64,000 bases of DNA from DATJKD01 sp963728295. Its GTDB lineage: Bacteria; Pseudomonadota; Gammaproteobacteria; Steroidobacterales; Steroidobacteraceae. This document shows, piece by piece, positions 18,795-30,285 of the stretch (position 1 is its first letter; every line of letters starts with the position of its first letter). The notes under the pieces were generated by a model, which saw only the letters and a list, made by a program, of their open reading frames with translations, was not told where the DNA came from and ran no database searches. The DNA lies in assembly GCA_963728295.1 (NCBI GenBank), contig CAVSKB010000006.1:1-64000 (forward strand), written 5' to 3'. Position numbers and translations under genes: made by a program.

Positions 18795-19237
18795 CTTGAC
18801 CTCCAATATAGGCCATGTGGCCTATAAAATAGGTCAACGGCCGGGGCCTGCAACGGCGCTGCAGCGCCTCGACGATGGGCTGGTCGGCCTCGAGGAGATC
18901 GTGCTCGCCCAGCCGGGAGGGTTCGACCCAGGCGAGCGCCTGGCCATCGTGCGCCTCGAGCTCGCCGCTCCAGTCGGTGACGAGCCACATGTCGAGCCGG
19001 ACCGTCCGGTCCGGGTATCGATAACCGTAACGAAGCAGACGCTCGGCGGACCGAACCACCACCCCAAGCTCCTCGCGCAGCTCGCGGACGAGGCCCGTGT
19101 ACGGGTCCTCGCCGGAATCCAGCTTGCCGCCCGGAAACTCCCAGCGCCCGGCGAGCGGCTTTCCCGCCGGCCGCTGCGCGATCAGGACGCGGCCCTGGCT
19201 GTCGAACAACCCGCCGGCGACGACCTCGATCGCGGCT

Positions 19238-19260
<23 letters not shown>
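18730..19260 (-). CDS. mutT: MutT/Nudix 8-oxo-dGTP hydrolase family protein
   Basis: The start GTG at 19260 overlaps the secA end by 23 bases, the usual secA-mutT arrangement. The Nudix box is complete: GGKLDSGEDPYTGLVREL then REELGVV (GX5EX7REUXEEXGU). It sanitises oxidised nucleotides. The core ends near QPIVEALQRR (about residue 138), where homologues normally stop. Here the frame runs on for nearly 40 residues through the palindrome and into the HTH gene, stopping at 18730. The tail is probably foreign, added when the HTH/nucleotidyltransferase unit was joined here, or the stop was lost by an indel. Confidence 0.88.
18807..18826 (-). promoter_or_regulatory. Palindromic operator upstream of the winged-helix gene
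   Basis: TATAGGCCA-TG-TGGCCTATA is a perfect 9-bp inverted repeat with a 2-bp centre, beginning 12 bases upstream of the chosen ATG. A half site (ATAGGTCA) follows at about 18829-18836. It fits an autoregulatory site for the adjacent HTH protein. It also lies inside the mutT reading frame tail. Confidence 0.55.
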
Positions 19261-22039
<2,779 letters not shown>

Positions 22040-22183
22040 CAGGGCTCCAGGGGGCAGGTAAACGGGCTATTTTACGGAATTCCGGCCCGGATTTACCGAC
22101 CGCCGCGCGAACCGGACCGGCTCATCCATCGGCGCCGGTCGACCCGGCCCCGGGTTGGACAGCGGCCAGATCCCAAGGTGCCG

Positions 22184-23101
22184 CTAGCGGACGGCGAGAT
22201 AGCGCGAGGGGTTCAGGACCTTGCCGTCGCGTTCGACCTCGAAATGCACGTGGGTGCCGGTCGAGCGGCCGGTGCTGCCGATGACGGCCACGGCGTCGCC
22301 CTTCTGCACGGTCTGGCCGACCCGGACGAGGTTGCGCGAGTTGTGGCCGTAGCGGGTGAGGTATCCCGTCGGGTGGCTGATCTCGACGACGTAGCCGTAG
22401 CCGGTCTTGTAGCCCGCGTACGACACCACGCCGGGCGCGACCGACACGATGCGGGTGCCGGGCCGACCTGCGAAATCGACCCCGCGGTGCAGGGCCCGGT
22501 GCCCGGTGAACGGATCCGAGCGATAACCGTAATGCGAGGATATCCAGCCACCGACGAGCGGCAGGCCGCCTGGAATGATGCGTTCGCCGAGCTCGCGCAT
22601 CGCCATCAGGTTCTCGAGCACGACCAGCTGCCGGTCCCGGTCCTGGAGCTGCAATTCGAGCGCATCGAGCGTCGCGGCGAGCTCCGGAACGGCCACGCTG
22701 CCGCCCGCGGACTCGCCTGCCTCGGGGCCACCCGTCGGCGGGGGTGCGTCGAAATTGAACTCGCCCCGGTCGAGATCGGCGAGATCGGTGATGCGACGGC
22801 CCAGCGCATCGAGCCGGATCAGGTGGGCATTCAGCGTGCCGACGCGCTTGGCGAGCGCATCGACCTTGCCCTGCAGCTGCTGCCGCGTCGCATCGATGGC
22901 GTTGCGCTGCACCTGCAGCTCACGCGCCAGGCTCTCGCCCTGGAGCGGTCCGGCGATGAACCGCCCGAGTTGCATGCCTGAGAAGAAGATGGCCGTGACC
23001 AGGAGCAGTGTCGCGACTGCGCCTATCAGCAGCGTCCGGTTTTCCGTCAGGTCGAACTGCCGAACTCGGCCGGTCCGCCCCGAGACGATCTGAAAATGCA
23101 T
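22184..23101 (-). CDS. M23-family metallopeptidase (LytM-type), membrane anchored
   Basis: The product is 305 residues. One N-terminal membrane helix (LLIGAVATLLLVTAIFFSGM, about 29-48) is followed by a coiled-coil region (about 58-175) and a C-terminal M23 domain. Zinc ligands and catalytic His are in HRGVDFAG and HVHFEVERDG; the domain opens GYRSDPFTGHRALHRGVDFA. It is a peptidoglycan endopeptidase or an activator of one. It sits between dciA (divergent) and secA, a conserved context in this class. All metal ligands are present, so it is probably active. Confidence 0.92.
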   Translation of the reverse strand: MHFQIVSGRTGRVRQFDLTENRTLLIGAVATLLLVTAIFFSGMQLGRFIAGPLQGESLARELQVQRNAIDATRQQLQGKVDALAKRVGTLNAHLIRLDALGRRITDLADLDRGEFNFDAPPPTGGPEAGESAGGSVAVPELAATLDALELQLQDRDRQLVVLENLMAMRELGERIIPGGLPLVGGWISSHYGYRSDPFTGHRALHRGVDFAGRPGTRIVSVAPGVVSYAGYKTGYGYVVEISHPTGYLTRYGHNSRNLVRVGQTVQKGDAVAVIGSTGRSTGTHVHFEVERDGKVLNPSRYLAVR

Positions 23102-23329
23102 TAAAGCGCTACCTGGCCCGGAGGCCGCCAGAGAATCACGTACGGGCCTCCCTTCAGGGCAGTGGCGCGTTTCAGTTCGTCCCGGTTGATTGCTGGCGGC
23201 TCGGTCGCTCGCACCTTAGTGCTTAACGGTGCTTGAGCGTGGACCCGCCTGGCCGGGACGTATGAGACTATGACGGATTGGCCCTGGAATCGCAATCAGA
23301 AAGCCACATTTGTCAGGACCGATTTGACA

Positions 23330-23650
23330 ATGACCGGGCCCCTCAAACCGCTTTCGGAGCTGCTCTCGTCGGGGTTCGCCCGTCTCGCGAAGCAGGCCGA
23401 GGCGGCAAGCGAGCTCACCGAACGCGTGCGTCGTTGCCTGGGCGAGCCGCTGGGCGCGCATGTCCTGACCGCCAGCCTCCGCGGCGAGGAGCTCGTCATC
23501 CGCGTCGATTCCGCCGCCTGGTCCGCCCAGGTCCGCTATGCCGGCCGGCGGCTGATGGAAGCCCTGCAGCAGCCCGGAGGCCAACCCATCCAACGGGTCC
23601 GTGTGCGCGTGGGGCGACCCCTGGCGGCCCCTCACATCGTGTTGCGGTAG
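23330..23650 (+). CDS. dciA: DciA-like DUF721 protein (helicase loader candidate)
   Basis: The product is 106 residues from ATG 23330 (MTGPLKPLSELLSSGFARLA); an in-frame ATG lies upstream at 23270. The DUF721 core is present: LGEPLGAHVLTASLRGEELV, then IRVDSAAWSAQVRYAGRRLM. DciA proteins load the replicative helicase DnaB in bacteria that lack DnaC. Position next to the M23 gene, secA and lpxC is the usual one. Its stop overlaps the convergent transporter gene by 19 bases. Confidence 0.8.
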   Translation: MTGPLKPLSELLSSGFARLAKQAEAASELTERVRRCLGEPLGAHVLTASLRGEELVIRVDSAAWSAQVRYAGRRLMEALQQPGGQPIQRVRVRVGRPLAAPHIVLR

Positions 23651-25014
23651 GTTTCCTTGAGCCACCGGACCGAGACGAAGGAGACCAGGCAGGCCAGCGC
23701 GATGTAGACCGAAATCCCGGTCGTGTTGCCGTACCTGGCGAGAAGCGCGGTTGCGATGATCGGTGCCAGCCCGCCGCCGAGGATGCCTCCGAGCTGGTAT
23801 CCGAGCGACGCGCCCGAGTAGCGTACGCGGGTCTCGAAGATCTCGGCGAAGAAGGCCGCCTGCGGCCCGTACATCGCCCCGACGAGCACCTGCCCCACTC
23901 CGATGCCTACTGAGATCCAGAGCAGAGAGCGGGTGTCGATCAGCGGGAAGAGCGCGAATCCCCAGAGCGCCAGCGCCGCGGCGGCGAGCATGATCACGCC
24001 GCGTCGGCCATGCCGGTCGGACACCACGGCTGCCACGATGACGCCCGGAATCATGACCACCGCCCCGATCAGTACCCCCACCAGCATGGTGCTGCGGGGG
24101 ATCCCGAGCCCGGAGGCTCCGCTTCCGTACGCGATCACGAAGGCGACCAGGATATAGAAGGTCACCTGTGCGGCGATGAAGGAGCCCGCGGCAAGCGCAA
24201 TCTGCTTGGGGTAGGTCCGCACGGCCTCGAGCACGGGCGATGGCTGCCGTTCCGCGGCCAGCTCGGCGCGGGCCGCCTCGATGCCGATGCGCGACTGCCG
24301 CGCGCGCTCCGCAGCCGCCTCCGCATCCCGTCGTTCCTTGAGCGCACGAAGCTCGCGGAACGCCGCGGTGTCCTCGAGACGCAGCTGGACATAGAGGCCA
24401 AGCGCGATCAGCACGACACTCGCCAGGAAGGGAACCCGCCAGCCCCAGGCGAGAAAGGCCTGGTCGGTCAGCGACGTGCTCACGAGCAGAAAGGCGAGGT
24501 TCGCGAGGATGGTGCCGATCGGCGCCCCGGTCTGCGCAAGGCTGCCGTAGAAGCCGCGCTGTCCGGGCGGCGCGCTCTCGGTCGCGAGCAGCACGGCGCC
24601 CGCCCATTGACCGCCGATCGCGAGACCCTGCACGAACCGCAGCACGATCAGGAGCAGCGGCGCGAGCGCACCGGCGAGCGCATACGAGGGCAGGCAGCCG
24701 ATCAGGGTCGTCGCGATGCCCATCATCAGCAGCGCCGTGACGAGCGCGCGCTTGCGGCCGACGCGATCGCCGAAGTGACCGAAGACGATCCCCCCGATCG
24801 GGCGCGCGATGAAGCCGACTGCAAAGGTGCTGAACGATGCGAGCTGGCTGACGAGCGGCGGCATTTCCGCCGGAAAGAACACCGTCGGGAAGATCAGGGC
24901 CGCGGCGGTCCCGTACAGGAAGAAGTCGTACCACTCGATGCTGGTGGCCGCGAGCGCGGTCAGGGCGACCTTGCGGACCGATCGGATCTCCGGCGGTCCT
25001 CCCGGATGCGGCAC
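23632..25014 (-). CDS. MFS transporter, metabolite:H+ symporter (MHS) family
   Basis: The product is 460 residues with 12 predicted membrane segments. The N-terminal signature AATSIEWYDFFLYGTAAALI and the loop motif GHFGDRVGRKRALV are typical of the MHS branch (ProP/ShiA/KgtP-like). A long charged loop (about residues 220-260, rich in Arg, Glu and Ala) separates the two halves. GTG 25014 is 4 bases downstream of the lpxC stop on the same strand, so it is probably co-transcribed with lpxC. The substrate cannot be told. Its presence between lpxC and dciA is unusual. Confidence 0.88.
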   Translation of the reverse strand: MPHPGGPPEIRSVRKVALTALAATSIEWYDFFLYGTAAALIFPTVFFPAEMPPLVSQLASFSTFAVGFIARPIGGIVFGHFGDRVGRKRALVTALLMMGIATTLIGCLPSYALAGALAPLLLIVLRFVQGLAIGGQWAGAVLLATESAPPGQRGFYGSLAQTGAPIGTILANLAFLLVSTSLTDQAFLAWGWRVPFLASVVLIALGLYVQLRLEDTAAFRELRALKERRDAEAAAERARQSRIGIEAARAELAAERQPSPVLEAVRTYPKQIALAAGSFIAAQVTFYILVAFVIAYGSGASGLGIPRSTMLVGVLIGAVVMIPGVIVAAVVSDRHGRRGVIMLAAAALALWGFALFPLIDTRSLLWISVGIGVGQVLVGAMYGPQAAFFAEIFETRVRYSGASLGYQLGGILGGGLAPIIATALLARYGNTTGISVYIALACLVSFVSVRWLKETYRNTM

Positions 25015-25018
25015 CCGG

Positions 25019-25930
25019 CTAGACCGTGGCCACCGCGGGGACGTAGGAAATCGGCGCGTCGGAGAGCGTCTCGAAGGTGACCTCTTCCCACGCGGAGCGG
25101 TCGGCGATCAGGGTGCGCAGCAGCCGGTTGTTGAGCGCATGGCCGGACTTGTAGCCGCTGAACTCGCCGATCAGGCTGTGCCCCAGCAGGTACAGGTCGC
25201 CGATCGCGTCGAGGATCTTGTGCTTGACGAACTCGTCCTCGTAGCGAAGCCCGTCCTCGTTCAGGATCCGGTACTCGTCGAGCACGATCGCGTTGTCGAG
25301 GTTCCCGCCGAGCGCGAGGTTGCGCGAGCGCATGTATTCGAGGTCCCGCATGAAGCCGAACGTGCGCGCCCGGCTGACCTCGCGCAGAAACGTCGTCGTC
25401 GAGAAGTCCATCGACGCGACCTGTGAGCGTCGCTTGAACACCGGGTGATCGAACTCGATCTCGAAGTTGACCTTGAAGCCGTCGTAAGGATCGAAGCGCG
25501 CCCACTTGTCGCCGTCCTCGACCTTGACCCGCTTCAGGATCCGCACGAACTTCTTCGCGGCGTTCTGCTCCTCGATGCCGGCGGACTGCAGCAGGAACAC
25601 GAAGGGGCCCGCGCTGCCGTCCATGATCGGAACTTCGGACGAGGAGAGGTCGACCACGGCGTTGTCGATGCCGAGCCCGGCGAAGGCAGAGAGCAGGTGC
25701 TCGATCGTCGAGACCTTGACGTCACCCTGGATCAGCGTCGTGCCGAGCGTCGTTTCACCGACGTTCTCGGCAGTCGCGTGTATGTCGACCGACTCGTCGA
25801 GATCGGTGCGGCGGAAGACGATTCCGGAATTCGCCGGCCCCGGCCGCAACGCCATCAGCACCTTGCGGCCCGTGTGCAGACCGACCCCCGTGGCCCGGAT
25901 CGTGTTCTTCAGCGTGCGTTGTTTGAGCAT
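25019..25930 (-). CDS. lpxC: UDP-3-O-acyl-N-acetylglucosamine deacetylase LpxC
   Basis: The product is 303 residues from ATG 25930 (MLKQRTLKNTIRATGVGLHT). Zinc ligands lie in STIEHLLSAFAG and HKILDAIGDLYLLG, and the catalytic His in SGYKSGHALNNRLL. It carries out the committed step of lipid A synthesis in the cytoplasm. It closes the dcw cluster after ftsZ, as in E. coli. I chose this ATG because homologues begin M-(I/L)-(K/R)-QRTLK; an upstream in-frame start exists. A strong hairpin lies 43 bases upstream. Confidence 0.97.
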   Translation of the reverse strand: MLKQRTLKNTIRATGVGLHTGRKVLMALRPGPANSGIVFRRTDLDESVDIHATAENVGETTLGTTLIQGDVKVSTIEHLLSAFAGLGIDNAVVDLSSSEVPIMDGSAGPFVFLLQSAGIEEQNAAKKFVRILKRVKVEDGDKWARFDPYDGFKVNFEIEFDHPVFKRRSQVASMDFSTTTFLREVSRARTFGFMRDLEYMRSRNLALGGNLDNAIVLDEYRILNEDGLRYEDEFVKHKILDAIGDLYLLGHSLIGEFSGYKSGHALNNRLLRTLIADRSAWEEVTFETLSDAPISYVPAVATV

Positions 25931-25973
25931 GACGGGACGCGTTCGGCCGGGTAGGTTAGCACAAGGCGGCATC

Positions 25974-26010
25974 CCCACCGGCCCTCCGAGCAGCATGGAG
26001 GACCGGTGGG
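25974..26010 (-). other. Strong hairpin between ftsZ and lpxC
   Basis: Arms CCCACCGGCCCTCC (25974-25987) and GGAGGACCGGTGGG (25997-26010) pair over 14 bp with one mismatch and a 9-base loop. There is no U tract in the minus-strand direction, so it is not a standard terminator. It could stabilise or attenuate the lpxC message. Confidence 0.5.
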
Positions 26011-26026
26011 AACTGTGCGCTCCTTC

Positions 26027-27207
26027 TCAGTCGGCTTGCCGGCGGAGAAACGCGGGTATGTCGAGGTACGAGTCGTCGCCCGCGGCGTCGGCACGCACAT
26101 CCTCGCCCACGGCGCGGGGGCGGCGCCGGAAGCTCGGCTGGTCGTAGTCCGCATAGTTGTCGAGCGGCCGACGGCGCGCACGGCTCTGAACGACTTCGAC
26201 CCTCGGCGGCGGCATCCCGGCGGGCATGCCGCGCACGGCGGTCGGCCGGCCGATGCCCGTGGCCACCACGGTGACGCGGATCTGGTCGGTCATGTCCGGG
26301 TCGATCACGTAGCCGACGACCACGGTCGCGTCCTCCGAGGCGAAGTGCTTGACCGTGTCGCCGACGACGTGGAACTCGCTCGTGCGCAGGTCCATGCCGG
26401 CGGTGACGTTGATCAGCAGGCCGTGCGCGCCCGACGAGGTTGACGTCCTCGAGCAGCGGGCTCGAGATCGCGGCCTCGGCGGCGGCGCGTGCGCGGTTCT
26501 CGCCGCGTCGCGGAACCGGAGCCCATCATCGCCATGCCGATCTCGGCCATGACGGTGCGCACGTCGGCGAAGTCGACGTTGATCAGGCCCGGGACGCGTG
26601 ATCAGCTCCGCGATGCCCTGCACGGCGCCCTGCAGCACCTCGTTCGCGGCCTTGAACGCGTCGAGCAGCGTCGTGTCGCCGCCGAGCACGGTCAGCAGCT
26701 TCTGGTTCGGGATCGTGATCAGCGAGTCGACGTACTTGCCGAGCTCGTCGATGCCCTGCTCCGCCAGCGTGCATGCGCTTCGCGGCCTTCGATCTGGAAC
26801 GGCTTGGTGACCACCGCGACGGTCAGGATGCCGAGCTCCTTGGCGACCTGCGCCACGACCGGCGCGGCGCCCGTGCCGGTGCCACCGCCCATGCCCGCGG
26901 TGATGAACACCATGTCCGCAGCCTTCGATCAGCTCGACGATGCGGTCGCGATCCTCCATCGCCGCCTGGCGGCCGACCTCGGGATCGGCGCCCGCGCCCA
27001 GGCCCTTGGTGATGTTCGAGCCGAGCTGCAGCTGCGTCTTGGCGCCGCGAGTGCTTCATCGCCTGCGAGTCGGTGTTGACGCAGATGAAGTCGACGCCCT
27101 CGATGCCGGTGTTGACCATGTGCGTGACGGCGTTGCCGCCGCCGCCGCCGACGCCCACGACCTTGATGATCGCGCCGTGATTTTCAGTCGTCTGCGAGTA
27201 CGAACAT
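26027..27207 (-). CDS. ftsZ: Cell division GTPase FtsZ (frameshifted)
   Basis: ATG at 27207 opens MFVLADD, then ENHGAIIKVVGVGGGGGNAV. The GTP-binding tubulin signature GGGTGTGAAPVV is intact, as are KYVDSLITIPNQKLLTVLGG, the T7/synergy region and the C-terminal peptide DDSYLDIPAFLRRQAD. Corrected length is about 390 residues, normal for the family. About eight extra single bases break the frame (near 26431, 26508, 26594, 26769, 26781, 26920, 27048 and 27186). Removing them restores the family sequence exactly, so sequence error is far likelier than loss of this essential gene. ftsA lies 67 bases upstream. Confidence 0.93.
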
Positions 27208-27274
27208 TGCTGCTCTCCATTGATGCGAAACGAAATCCTGTCGGTCCGCCGTATACGAGTCACTTTCACTGCCC

Positions 27275-28518
27275 CTAGAAATTGCCCCGAAACCAGTTCT
27301 TCATCCGGTCGATGACGCTGCGCACGCCGGTGCCGACCGGCATGCTGCGGCCGCGCCGCACGTCGTTCTCGCTGCCGAACAGCAGCAGGCCGACGCCCGT
27401 GGCGTGGATCGGATTGCGGACGACGTCGACGAGGCCGATGACGTCCTGCGGGAGGCCGAGCCGCACCGGCATGTGGAAAATTTCCTCGGCCAGCTCGATG
27501 ACGCCTTCCATCTTCGCGCTGCCGCCGGTAAGCACGATCCCGGCGCGCGATCATGTCGTCGAAGCCGAGCGCGACGCAGCTCGTCGCGCACCAGCGCGAA
27601 GAGCTCCTCGTAGCGCGGCTCGCACGACCTCGGCGAGCGTCTGGCGCGCGAGGCGGCGCGGCGGCCGGTCGCCGACGCTCGGCACCTCGATGGTCTCGTC
27701 GGCGATTCGCGAGCTGCGAGAGCGCGCACGCGTAGCGGACCTTGATCTCCTCGGCGTGCTGCGTCGGCGTGCGCAGGCTCATGCGCGATGTCGTTGGTGA
27801 CCTGGTCGCCGGCGATCGGGGATCACCGCCGTGTGCCGGATCGCGCCGCCGGAGAACACCGCGATGTCGGTCGTGCCGCCGCCGATGTCGACCAGGCAGA
27901 CGCCGAGCTCCTTCTCGTCCTCGGCCAGCACCGCGTAGCTCGAGGCGAGCTGCTCGAGCACGATGTCCTCGACCTCGAGCCCGCAGCGCTGCACGCACTT
28001 GACGATGTTCTGCGCCGCGCTGTCTGCGCCGGTGACGATGTGCACCTTCGCTTCGAGGCGCACGCCGGACATGCCGACCGGCTCGCGGATGCCTTCCTGC
28101 GTCGTCGATGATGAATTCCTGCGGCAGGATGTGCAGGATCTTCTGGTCCGCGGGAATCGCCACGGCGTGCGCCGCGTCGATCACGCGATCGACGTCGCCG
28201 GGCGCGACCTCCTTGTCGCGGATCGCGACGATGCCGTGCGAGTTCAGGCTCCGCACGTGGCTGCCCGCGATCCCCGCGTACACCGAGTGGATCTGGCAGC
28301 CCGCCATCAGCTCGGCTTCTTCGACCGCGCGCTGGATCGACTGCACGGTGGAGTCGATGTTGACGACCACGCCCTTCTTCAGGCCGCGCGACGGATGCGA
28401 TGCCGATGCCGATGACCTCGATCGCGCCGCTCGGCGTGAGCTCGCCCACGATGCGCCACGACCTTCGACGTGCCGATGTCGAGGCCGACGATCAGATTCG
28501 CTCGGCTTTGCTAGCCAT
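27275..28518 (-). CDS. ftsA: Cell division protein FtsA (frameshifted)
   Basis: ATG at 28518 opens MASKAE, then NLIVGLDIGTSKVVAIVGEL, the actin-like phosphate-1 motif. The later segments EVAPGDVDRVIDAAHAVAIP, CLVDIGGGTTDIAVFSGGAI (phosphate 2) and VLTGGSAKMEGVIELAEEIF (adenosine motif) follow. The C-terminal membrane-targeting helix is SVIDRMKNWFRGNF. Corrected length is about 410 residues. At least ten indels interrupt it, nearly all single extra bases (for example near 28450, 28390, 28105, 27824, 27783, 27710, 27627, 27573 and 27542). FtsA anchors FtsZ to the membrane. Its start overlaps the ftsQ stop. Confidence 0.9.
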
Positions 28519-29316
28519 CGCCCGCTGCAACCTCGGTCGGAGCGACCGCCAGCGGAGGAACGGGCGTTCCAGCCGACGCTGAACCCGTTGGTGTAGCGCA
28601 TGTCCACGTAGGCAGATCTCCGCAAGGCGCTTGGCGACCATGGGGCTCGCAAGATCGATGAAGCGCTCGAGACGCGTCGTTTACGGCCTGCCGACCGAGC
28701 TTCACCCGGACGCCGTCCGAGATCGCGAGCTCCCAGCGCCGCGCTCGTCGAGGCGCACGCCCGTGAGCCTCAGGCCCGCCTCGAGCAGCCTGCCCTGCGC
28801 GTCGAGGTAGACCTGCGCCACGGCTCCCTCGCTGCCCTCGGGCCCTTCGAGCAGCGGCAGCTCGGGCGGCGCGAAGCGGGCGTTGCGTATGAAGAGCTGG
28901 CCGCGCGTGTTGAGGAGCCCGATGTCGTTCCAGCGCGCCGCCGCCACCTGCTCCGTGATCGAGACGCGGATCGCATCGGGCCAGCGGCGCTGCACGATCA
29001 CGCCGTCGACCCAGGGGATCCTGCGCACCTCGGCGCGCACCGCCTCGAGGTCGACCGAGGTCAGGCCGCCGCGCGCCACACGCGCGACCGCGCTTTCGAC
29101 CTGCGGCGGCGACACGCGCTGAAACGCGCCCTCGACCAGCACCCGCTGCACCGGGCGGTCGAGCGCGAGCACCAGCAGCATCACGACCAGCGCGACGCCG
29201 GCCAGCATCCCGGCGCCGGTCGCAACACGGCGCCACTCGACGCGCTCGAACAGCGTCGGCGCGAGATCGGTCGCGCGACGGCGCTTGCGGGCGGCGAGTG
29301 GCGTCATCGGCATCAC
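28511..29316 (-). CDS. ftsQ: Cell division protein FtsQ (frameshifted near the C-terminus)
   Basis: An N-terminal cytoplasmic stretch rich in Arg precedes one membrane helix (GAGMLAGVALVVMLLVLALD, about 33-52). The POTRA domain follows (RVLVEGAFQRVSPPQVESAV), then IPWVDGVIVQRRWPDAIRVS. The FtsQ beta domain includes GVRVKLGRQAV and YVDMRYTNGFSVGW. Frame breaks lie near 28738, 28676, 28608 and 28575. FtsQ links early and late divisome proteins. It starts right at the ddl stop and ends overlapping the ftsA start. Confidence 0.85.
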
Positions 29317-29317
29317 C

Positions 29318-30285
29318 TCATGGCCCCCGCGCCGTAAAGCTCGTCTCGAGAACGCGCCAGACGAGCTCGTCGAAATCGATGCCGCCGCGCGCGGCCGCCT
29401 TTGGCACCAGCGAGTGGCTGGTCATGCCGGGCGCGGTATTGACCTCGAGCAGCCACGGACGTGCCGGAGCGGTCGCGCATGAAGTCGACGCGGCCCCAGC
29501 CGCTGCACCCCGCGGTGAAGAAGCGCGCCGAGCGCGAGGCTGCCGAGCTCCTGCTCGGCGGCACCCGCGAGCCCGGGGCAGATGTACTGCGTGTCCTCGG
29601 CGACGTACTTGGCGTGATAGTCGTAGTACTCGCCCGCGGGCACGATGCGGATCGACGGCAGCGCCTCGGTGCCGAGCACGCCGACCGTGTACTCCTCGCC
29701 CTGGATGAGCTGCTCGACCAGCATCGGGCCGTCGTAGCGCGATGCGAGCGCCACGGCGGCCGGCAGGTCGGCGTCCTTGAAGCAGCGGGTCACGCCGACG
29801 CTCGAGCCCTCGCAGGCGGGCTTGACGATCACCGGCAGCCCGATCTTGTGCGCGGCCGCGACGCACGTCGTCGCCACGCTCCAGGCTGGCGTAGCGCCGG
29901 CGTCGGCAGGCCGACCGAGAGCCACACCTGCTTGGTGCGGATCTTGTCCATCGACAGCGCGGAGCCGAGCACGCCGGATCCGGTGTATGGCACGCCGAGC
30001 GCGTCCAGCAGGCCCTGCAGCACGCCGTCTTCGCCCCCGCCTCGGTTGCCGTGGAGGATGTTGAACACGCGGTCGAATGCGCCGCCCCGGCGGCTGCGTG
30101 AGCTCGGCCACCAGGTCCGGGATGCCGTCGACCGCGAAGGCGTCGACGCCGCGACGCTGCAGCGCCTCCAGCACGTTGCGGCCGGAGTCGAGCGACACCT
30201 CGCGCTCCGACGAGGTGCCGCCCATCAGCACGGCGACGCGCGCCGAAGTCGCCGGGATGCAGTGACGCGCGAACGGCCGGCTCAT
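29318..30285 (-). CDS. ddl: D-alanine-D-alanine ligase (frameshifted)
   Basis: ATG at 30285 overlaps the murC stop (ATGA). N-terminal VAVLMGGTSSEREVSLDSG and VFNILHGNRGGGEDGVLQGL are diagnostic of Ddl. The ATP-grasp core follows: LPVIVKPACEGSSVGVTRC, MLVEQLIQGEEYTVGVLG and the metal-binding C-terminal LLEVNTAPGMTSHSLVPKAA. Corrected length is about 320 residues. Breaks occur near 30085, 29875-29920, 29510-29560 and 29460. It makes the dipeptide used by MurF. Essentiality argues for sequence errors. Confidence 0.9.

Noticed and set aside
26027..27207. Programmed frameshifting or recoding in ftsZ
   Set aside because: The breaks are many, irregularly spaced, lack slippery sites, and occur equally in unrelated neighbours; sequence error explains them better.
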